A DNA stretch of 64,000 nt from Zarea fungicola. Its lineage: Eukaryota > Ascomycota > Sordariomycetes > Hypocreales > Cordycipitaceae. A model generated the notes under the pieces. The model did not search any database. It had not been told where the DNA came from and was given only the letters and a program-made list of their open reading frames with translations. Each line of letters starts with the position of its first letter. Position 1 is the first letter of the stretch. A program made the translations under genes and the position numbers. The stretch spans positions 248,001-312,000 of the forward strand of contig FWCC01000179.1 of the NCBI GenBank assembly GCA_900169235.1, in the 5' to 3' direction. Below are positions 55,985-64,000 of the stretch, one piece after another.

Positions 55985-58900
55985 TTTCTTCGGGGTTTTT
56001 TTTGTCAAGATTATTGCAAGTGTCTCTTGGTCAAGGGCAAAAGTCGTGTTCACATCATGAAAGTGAAACTGGCGCAAGGCAGGTATTTCATCACGTGGAG
56101 TTAGTTTACGCCTGCTCCATTTTTCGGCCACTTAGGCTTCGCTCGTTTTCTACATTAGCATTTTGCGGCGTCGAAGCTGTTCAATGCCTTTGTCTGGGGA
56201 TGGATTACCAAGGATGTCACTAGCCACTGCCTTCTGGACCAATTGCACCCGGCCAAGGCTTACGTATGTGCATTCAATCACGTCAGGGGCACTCCTGGCT
56301 GGGTACAGTTCTACAAAGAAGCGGCCAAAAGTAGCCACAGTTCCGATGTGTTGGGTTTGAGGCGTTGGTGGGAGTTACCAAGCGCGAGGGCTGGGGAGAA
56401 TAAAAAGTGGCGGCTTCCCCATTTGCGTGTTGGTGGTGCTGCGGCTGCGACGGAGGCGGCTTACAAGCTTGGGTCCGGGCGAGTCGGTGACAAAACTGAC
56501 AACTGACGCTACGAAATGACTAGTGACAAAAGATCTATCCCTTGCAGGTACATGTATACGTAGAATACAAGATGTCGGGAGAGAGTAAACTATAAATACT
56601 GGGGTGAGATGGACTAAAGGAGAGCAAGGGAGTTGGCTGGCTTGTGCTACATTTGTACATTGAGCTCGGGTATCGCCGTCTCGGGCATGAGCCGTGTCTC
56701 AGCTAGCTGTCTATATCTTGGCCCGACCTGGGGGTGACATTGCCCAGATCTGCAATTTGCAACTACTCTGTATGTAAACAGGGGACTGCTTCGGACGAAA
56801 AGTTGTATTCCTCTGTATCGCCTGGAAGCTTTCATTGGCCAGGCATGACTTAGTGACAACACACGGTTCGTTTACGCTTTGTCCGTCATCGTGGCTTTTC
56901 AAATTATGTGAACGAAACAATCTTCTTCATCGTACAATCATATAACTTCCCCCCTACCGCGTATGTGGCAGAAGAATGGCAGTTTGCTGAATAGCTGTTC
57001 GTGGGCTACCGATATATGTTTACCATCCTTTATTCTCGTCTTTTGATGTTATCGAGTACTCCTTGGCTGCTTCCCGGCTACCGGGTAAGTTGAAATTTGT
57101 ATGCCAGCATCATCTGGCACACTGAAAAGGATAATACATGAAATTGAGAACGACGTATCTATGAAACACAATTATCTCGCCAGCCTCAGAAACTGTGAAG
57201 TTTATGCAATTTCTACGTAATGATTGGCTCCGTGAATAGATCCATGATAGGATAGCTCCAGTAAAACGCATAAAGTCTGACTAGCCATGCCGTGCCAAGT
57301 ATTCCGGCGTCGATGCATATGCTCCGTGACGTTCAATGTAAAGACGAATGATTGTAGATGCTGGTATCTCGTCACTTACATCTTCCTCGTTCTGCCTGAT
57401 TCGTAGCTCATTTCTTGTTCCGATACGCACCAGCAAGTCGAATTACAGTCCTCGAAAGACATGGTGACTTGTTTATAATAATACCCACAACAAGCGTCTT
57501 GATAGAGGTGAGAATTGAACCCCATTTCTTAGCTTTAATATTTGTTTTCATGTTCAAAGTGACGAGGTCCCGATAGTTAACCGCATGGAAGTGTTAAATT
57601 TTGGAGAACGAAGAAGCAAAAATGTGACTGCTACCGATTATCAGGTCTCCAAAACGTCGAAAACTGGGATGGTGATCATTCAAGTAAATCACGAAGATCG
57701 GGTATACGTCTTGTTATCTTCTCCGACTTGGGATCATAGTATGAGGCATCACCGCGTTGTCGCACACAGATCGTCGGTAAATAAGTGCTTAGCTGATTAG
57801 CAAGGGTTTGAGCTTTATTCATCTTTTACATTTGTTGTAGTTCTAGTTTTATAATTTTTTTATAATTCTTTTTATAATTTTTTTTCTTGGATTTACTGTT
57901 TCTATTTCAGTCTGCGCTGGATATAAATCAGTCTTTCGTCAGTCCTCCGGCAGTGCTCTGATGGGGTGGCAGCTGAAGATGTCTTGTCAGAGATAACCCC
58001 CCCCCCCTTTTTTTTGGAAATACTTTTCTTTTGCAATATTAGACCGAGGTCCTGGATAGAGGTCTCCCTGCCCAGTACAGATATGGTAAATTCGGAATGC
58101 TGCTGCGACCCTTCCAGTCATCATTGACGGACTGGGCGCGATTGGGAACGCTTTAAAACCGGTGTGCGGTAAATATTTCGCAACAGACTGCTTAGACCCA
58201 GTTTCATCCGAGAACAAACACAAAAAAACTGTGCTATGCCGCAGTTGAGTACCGTGTCAGGCTCCCAGTAGTCCTACCCGACTTGCACAGTTGCCTGTTG
58301 GAAACCGATGTTTACAAGATCTGTGTATTTTCCCGTTCGCAGAACCGGCGATGGTAATTTATTTAAAATTTTGCCAAAGCTCTTCCACCTTTAAGAAATT
58401 TAGATTAAATAATGTTGAAACTTTCATGAGCACAGATTCATGCCCAGGAAGCACGGTGAGTCGCACGGGGCAACCATATATATCGCCACGGGGATAGCTA
58501 TTTCACCGTTGATATTGGACGAGACACTGGCATCGCGTATAAAGCCGGCGTCCATTCAAGAGGGCCGAGCCTCCATAATGACCTCACCTTGTATTTTGTT
58601 CCTTCATTGTCCAAAATAACTTGCTACCTTTGGGCCCCTGGATAGTCTTTGGTTCGGTCAGCAACGCAACGTTGTTGATCAGCAAATTCAGGGGGTTTGC
58701 GTCGCGGTGCTTTGTAGAGTATCCTGGTTTCTTTAATTGATTCTTGTGTTTTTTTACGTGCTTTAAATTGTGATTTTTTTGTGACTGGTAATGTTCGTTC
58801 TTTCTTCCACAAGACATTGGCATGCATGGATGAGTCAGATATGAGGGGTACATCGAAAAGTGAGCAGGCCAGAGAGGGGCTACACGGTGACACCAAAGGG

Positions 58901-59326
58901 CAAGGAGGGGTAAATTGCCGAGTCACAGCTGTCACAGGCTGTCGTCACTGCCTCTCCAGGCTCTCCCTGGCCGGCCCTCATCATCCCACCAAGCACAACG
59001 TTCGAGAGAAAGTTGAATCGCGCAGCCCAAATTGCCCTACAGTACCCAATCTCGAGGCCACCCGCCACGCCACACTTACCTTAGCCTGACGCTCACCCAC
59101 CCAAGTGACTCTTGCCCCCCTCCCTTTGTCCACAGGTTTACTTCAGTCAGAAGGAATTTTTCGGCGCGTGAGACAAGGACTAAAAAAATTACACGCCACT
59201 TAAAAATAGACCAGATCTCCTCCAACTTCGATCACTCCGTCATCCCTCTCACCACCGACCCAACGTCCAATTTTTTCGACCAGCAGCGACAAGAAACGTG
59301 ATAAATTTCGGCAAATAATAATTATC
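55985..59326. other. Gene-poor region
   Basis: About 3.3 kb without supported genes. It contains AT-rich tracts (57830-57920), a C12 run followed by T8 at 57998-58017, and a tRNA T-arm-like segment at 57510-57530 that does not extend to a cloverleaf. The last 300 bases are pyrimidine-rich and are probably the eIF3j promoter and leader. Confidence 0.45.
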
Positions 59327-60507
59327 ATGCCTCCAGCAAAACAGTGGGGTAAGTCCAATATACAATGCACAATTAACGCGGTGCTTTGCTTGTGCGTCCA
59401 TGGCGGCGTTTGCCCGCAAATCGAGGGGCATAACGAGCGCAATTTGCGATTCTGCTTCCAGCTTCAATGTGCACCTGTGGAACATGAAATCATAGTTTGG
59501 CAGCCCGAGCTGCACTTCTCGCAATTTTTGATCCAAGTAGCCGGCTGATCGCTAATTTTGTCCCTTTTCTAGACGACGAGGACAGCGAGTCCGATTCGAC
59601 ACCCAACTCACCAGTTGTTGCTGCCGCTGCCCCCCGCCGACGCCAGTTCGACGATGAAGAGGACGACGACGATGTAAGATCAAATAGTCTAGATAATCCG
59701 CGGGGGATATTTATAACAGTTGCTAACCTGTTACTTCCAGGTTCTTGATTCCTGGGATGCTGCAGAAGACTCTGAAGTAGAGCGCGAGAAGGCCAAGAAG
59801 GCTGCTGAGCTTAAAGAGAAGAAAGCAGCCGAGGATGCTGCTAACAAAAAGTCTAAACTCCAGCGCATCGCTGATCATCAGAAGCAGCGAGCGCTTCTCC
59901 GTGATGAGGATGATTCGTCTGAGGAAGAAGAGGGTGAGAGCGAGCGTCGCGCTCGGCTCCGCCGTACCGAACAGGAAGCCGATCTTCGCCACGCCGAAGA
60001 CTTGTTTGATGGCATCGGTATCAGCAACGACCGTGCGAAGACGATCACGGGCTCTAACGTCGTCATCGATGCCAAGGACCCCAGTAACACCATTAACCTT
60101 GCCAAACTGCCCATCTTCAGCCCACAGACCAAGAAGCAGTTTGAAACGCTCCGCCAAGTTCTCGTGCCTGTCATTGCCGCCAATAACAAGAAAGGTCACT
60201 ATATCCTCTTCCTAGAAGAGTTTGTCAAGGAGCTCGCCAAAGAGCTGCCTAGCGAGCAGATCAAGAAGGTTGCCAGCTCACTGACCCGCGCTGGTAACGA
60301 GAAGCAGAAGGAAGAAAAAGCCGCAGACAAGGGCGGCAAGAAGACCAAGGCTGCCAAGACCAAGGCGACTCTTGTTACTACTCGTGCTAATACTAATGAT
60401 ATGGAGACGTATGACGGTGACGCCTTTGGCGAGTGAGTGAAACCGGATCTTAGTGATGTTATCCAATATGGCTAATGGCAGCGTCCTTTAGTGATGACTT
60501 TATGTGA
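59327..60507 (+). CDS. hcr1: Translation initiation factor eIF3 subunit J
   Basis: eIF3j (yeast Hcr1) binds the 40S decoding centre and helps mRNA recruitment and ribosome recycling. Four exons (59327-59348, 59573-59673, 59741-60432, 60492-60507) total 831 nt and 276 residues. The N-terminus is MPPAKQWDDEDSESD. The acidic region continues RRRQFDDEEDDDDVLDSWDAAEDSE, with the WD motif typical of the family. The core includes DLFDGIGISND, IFSPQTKKQFETLRQVLVP and YILFLEEFVKELAKEL. Reading through exon 3 would stop at 60436. A GTGAGT donor at 60433 and a TTTAG acceptor at 60491 instead add a 16-nt last exon, giving GDDDFM, the expected eIF3j C-terminus. The first intron is long (224 nt) for this genome. 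Confidence 0.95.
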
Positions 60508-61524
60508 AGAACGAACTCAATATTCACCGTGTTTCTGCAGACCGACTGGTACCTGCATGGGCAAGCTCATAGCACTACCAGCTTCTTCGGAATTAGATGG
60601 CAACTGCGGTTTCAAAGGCCGTGCCAAGCAAGATAGTCACTGGGCGGTTGAGGAAAAGGATGAGTGGCGCATGCTGTCAGAGCTCGACCGGTTCATTGTC
60701 CAACCACTCTCCCCTCTCCCTACCTCGAACCCCGGGCGAGAACGCCAGTCCTTGTCAAGCTTCGAGGTTCAGGGTGACAAAGGTGATCGGAGAAAAGCTC
60801 AACTAGGGGAGATGCACTGTGACTAGGCTAAAATGAGAGATATAGGGGTGGGAGAAAAAAGAATGCTTGACGTTTTCTTGTCTTTTATTATTTTAGTTTA
60901 AAGCTGTCACTGGTTTTTTTTCCGTCGCGGAGAACTATTTTAGACCATTGCATTTTTTGCATGCATTACATTTTAGCATCATATGAAGAAATACACTTAT
61001 TTAGTCCTTTTTGAGAACAGTCGCCGGTCATCGACTTCTTGTCCACGTTTTATCCAGACCATCTCAACTTCACAATTTTTTACTAGAAATACATTTTGAA
61101 ATTGACTTTTCTCAAGGGGACATAAAGTCATACAAAACCCCCTCGTTAAAAGTAATCCATAATTTATACAGTGTATAGGACTCTCGTTTCCCTGCGTTCT
61201 TTTCATATTGCCCTCTTCCTCCTGTGCTCCCTTTATCTGTATTAAATACCTTCCTAAATTGTTACACAATAAAAGTATAAGAAATCCTAAACCAAGCCCG
61301 AAGACGGATAGAGCATGTTCCCAAAACGCCAGTGCCAAAATGTACTTTAAAGGGAGAAGAAAAGAATAAAAAAAAATGCAATTAACATCCGTGTATCTGT
61401 CCGCTTGGGCTTTGCAAGTGGCAATTCTCTCTCTTTCTTCTCTGTATTTGTTTTTATTTTGCCGTACTCATGTAATGCAAGGCTCGTACGAAGGCCAAAA
61501 TCGCTTTTCAGGGTGGTGGTACCT
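60508..61524. other. Convergent intergenic region
   Basis: About 1 kb between the ends of eIF3j and MDM31. The part from 60860 to 61400 is AT-rich. A minus-strand frame at 60997-61338 starts only with TTG and is not called, though it might belong to the MDM31 3' UTR. Confidence 0.5.
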
Positions 61525-63714
61525 TTATACGACATTACCTGCCATGCCCATGAACAGGGCATGTACGGCAAGCGACAAGGTCCAGAAGCCCACCTTTTTG
61601 AAGCGGCGAACGCGACTGTGCCGATCTTCAATATCCTGTGCGAATGCCTCGTACGTCTCGGCGGACGTGTCATCCATCAAACCACAGTCAAAAATTGTCC
61701 ACGAGCCGTCAAAGTCACTAATGCGTTTGACGATGCGGCACGAAATGGGGATATAAGTCTTCTTGGCGTTGATGTAAGCCACGATGGGACGAACTAGTGC
61801 CTGGTTGACATAGGACATGTCCTTTGTGAATAAAGGCATCGCAGCCTTGACGTCGTTTAGGTGGATTCGGAGATCCATTATTAAGAAGCGCCTGTCTTCA
61901 TCTCCTTGGGAGGAGGCTGTCTTGAGATGCTCCTGCGGTGGCAATGGCATGGCAGCTTCTGAGATGTGGCCAGACTGCAGCATAAGTGGCTGTGGTAGCT
62001 CTTCAATGGTGTTGCGCAGGAATCTATTCCTGTTGGCCACGACCACCTCTTCAAGATGATCGTAGAAATCAGCCATGACTTTTGTGATACTCTCATCAGT
62101 GTCAGCCGGGAACATGACATCTGCGACAATGTCGACATCACCCTCGTAGATCCATCCGAACGGACCCTCAACACCACGGTTGAGGTGATCAATTTTTAAG
62201 CCATCAATCCTGAGACGACTCGATTTCTTCCAAGCCGTCGGTTCACTAGCGTCCACCCGTTCTCCCTGAAAATGATTTGACGGAATGCCATGAACTTGAC
62301 GAGGATGTATAGTAAAGAGGGACCCGTCGAAAGACCCAGATACATGAGTCGCGGCTAGAAAGTCGTAGAACAGCCACTGCTTTCGAAGCTGTGGCAATTC
62401 GCAAGAGTAAATGCTGACAGAAAAGGGTCGGAATCCATCAGGCTGATGTATCGTAACCAACAAGTCTTCAAGCTTGAATGACTCAATCTCAAAGTCGCCT
62501 GCTTGATGTTCGTGTCTATACGAATAAGGATCCAGAGGTACCAAAGGCCATTGCACGGATGTTCGGTCAATCACGCCGCGAACCCCATTTACTTCCACGT
62601 CTTTCAGTAGCCCCTTTCCATTCCACCAGTTAAGGAACGACAAAGTAACGTTGACATTGGCAATAGTTACATCGAATTGTGAATAGTTGCCATCGTCCTC
62701 TGAATTGGCAAGCTGCGCTTGACGATCTGCAGCCGCCGCAGCCGCCTCGTCGTAGGAGCCTTTGCTGACACTGGACGTGGCTTGTCCTGGACGACGGGAC
62801 ACAAACACGTTCCGGAATGCTATCACACCATCTCCCCATTTGGGAACGATGGCGGATTCAAATACAACGTTGACTCCTGCTGACTGGGTTAAGTAATCAC
62901 CAACCCATTTCGCCAATGTTTCTAAGGCAAGTTAGCATGCATCCAACTGACTGAGAAAGGGTCGAGGCAGCTTACCCTGAGCAAAGACCGTGTTAATAGA
63001 GAGAATAAGTAGGGAGAAAAATGTTGTCGTCCCGACCAGCACCCAAAGGATATGGCCAAAGAGAACCCAAGAAACAAACGCGCCCCATTCGTCCGCATTC
63101 CACGGTCGCATACTCCTGATCGACATCCACTTGAACCTCACTCTCAAACGCTCCCAGAATCCATTTGCCGCGGCCAGTAGTTCTTCCTTCGTTGGGCGAT
63201 GCGGCATCTTTGGTAGGTGTAAATATTTTGACACAGAGGCAGCTAATGACTCCGCATGGCTCTCGGCATTCGAAGGCTCTGCACCAGCGGCGCCATTCTG
63301 GGGTTCACCATCGGTTCTAGCCTGTTCAGGCTTTGGATCACTTTTCGCTTTCTCTTTGGTCGGTAAGAATTTAGTATCACGGGGTTTGCTGCTGCTGCTG
63401 TAAAATTGTCTTGATAGTCGGCAAATTATGTGAGGGTATCGGTAGCTGCGTAAATATCGATTCGGTTCGTTTGCCGCTCTGCTAATGCGAAGTTGAGCAT
63501 CTGAGGGCCAACTCGATGTATCGGTTTGGATGCTATATTTAATTTTAGGAGCATCTGGTATCAAAGGAGAAACAAATGACGCCCCATTCATCCCGAACCT
63601 TCGTGATGGATGAGAAGCCTGTCGCAATGCTCCCAAGCCTACGGTAGGGGTAGATGAAGGCCGAGCCGCACCGCAGAGGCGCCCAGTTAGCCACGACGGT
63701 ATGCTTCTAGACAT
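61525..63714 (-). CDS. mdm31: Mitochondrial distribution and morphology protein 31
   Basis: MDM31 is a mitochondrial inner-membrane protein that works with Mdm32 in organelle shape, mtDNA inheritance and phospholipid homeostasis. Exons 63714-62976 and 62921-61525 total 2136 nt and 711 residues. The N-terminus is Arg/Ser-rich, as in a presequence. A first membrane span lies near residues 218-245 (FVSWVLFGHILWVLVGTTTFFSLLILS). The intermembrane-space part contains ETLAKWVGDYLTQSAGVNVVFESAIVPKW and NVFVSRRPGQ, then NVTLSFLNWWNGKGLLKDVEVNGVRGVIDRT, which are strong family signatures. A second span lies near the C-terminus (WTLSLAVHALFMGMAG). A GTAATG donor-like site just before the stop leaves open a further small exon. 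The intron uses GTAAGC and GCTAACT. Confidence 0.94.
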
Positions 63715-64000
63715 GGCGCCGGATCATGGTGCTCGCAATCGAATAACGAGGACGCTGAAATGATAGAAATGATGGCCACTTCCACGTTACCAATACCCTG
63801 ATTAGAGGGAAGCTTCCAAGAGGCTGGCTGCTGGCAGTAAACTAGACATTCCATGACGCGCTATAATTTTGGTGCCGCCTTACTGGGAGAAATCTCAACT
63901 GTGCTCCATATTGCTGCGCCAGGTGGTGGTGGATTTAAAATAGCGATGAAGCTAGGCCGAATCAGGATGTGATGGCTTGTCCAATCGATAAAGCCGATAA
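63715..64000. promoter_or_regulatory. Probable MDM31 promoter region
   Basis: The last 286 bases lie directly upstream of MDM31. No specific element is recognised. Confidence 0.4.

Noticed and set aside
57481..57600. tRNA-like T-arm (minus strand GGTTCAATTCTCACC) next to GGTTAAC words
   Set aside because: The T stem does not pair, there is no A box and no acceptor partner is found. It is at best a decayed tRNA.
60997..61338. 113-codon minus-strand ORF with a hydrophobic start
   Set aside because: It opens only with TTG, and it lies in the AT-rich region just past MDM31.

Overview
This window looks like a contig piece from a filamentous ascomycete, most likely a hypocrealean Sordariomycete. 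The evidence is short GT-AG introns (about 45-160 nt) with a CTAAC or CTGAC branch point close to the 3' splice site, fungal housekeeping proteins on both strands, an alternative oxidase, a CRZ1-type zinc-finger factor and a TTAGGG-like telomeric motif. The placement below Pezizomycotina is inference. Gene models were built by hand by joining exons that keep frame and carry donor, branch and acceptor signals. Most totals come out as exact multiples of three.

Bases 1-31250 are a gene-dense block of conserved genes: V-ATPase subunit C (+), APS kinase (-), a HotDog thioesterase (-), the ribosome biogenesis factor MAK21/NOC1 (-), mitochondrial prolyl-tRNA synthetase (+), prefoldin subunit 5 (+), an unrecognised RGG protein (-), ORC1 (+), the splicing factor PRP46/PLRG1 (-), the proteasome chaperone NAS6 (+), a TMF/Sgm1-like golgin (-) and a 1915-residue, extremely low-complexity charged protein (-) that I do not recognise.

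Bases 31252-40650 are gene-poor. They hold the most striking feature of the window: three copies of a tRNA-Asn(GUU)-like gene at 34767-34898 (+), 35060-35190 (+) and 35848-35984 (-). The exons are identical, but each copy is interrupted inside the 5' strand of the anticodon stem by a different 57-63 nt intron. Each intron has spliceosomal signals: GTAAGT donor, TACTAAC/T branch point 12 nt before the 3' end, and a YAG acceptor. Removing the intron restores a perfect cloverleaf. RNA polymerase III A and B boxes and downstream T5 runs are present. An uncharacterised 723-codon intronless ORF (36625-38796) follows.

Bases 40650-53400 carry a CRZ1-like calcineurin-responsive factor, an alternative oxidase and an ABCC (MRP-type) transporter, all on the minus strand and separated by long gene-free stretches. 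A 6-kb gene-poor stretch follows, holding a two-exon small secreted protein gene (55684-55984). The right end has eIF3 subunit J (+) and the mitochondrial inner-membrane protein MDM31 (-).

Most genes are housekeeping genes from separate pathways, so no metabolic cluster is evident. The features that do not fit ordinary annotation are the tRNA-like units, the giant repeat protein, the orphan ORF and the small secreted protein.
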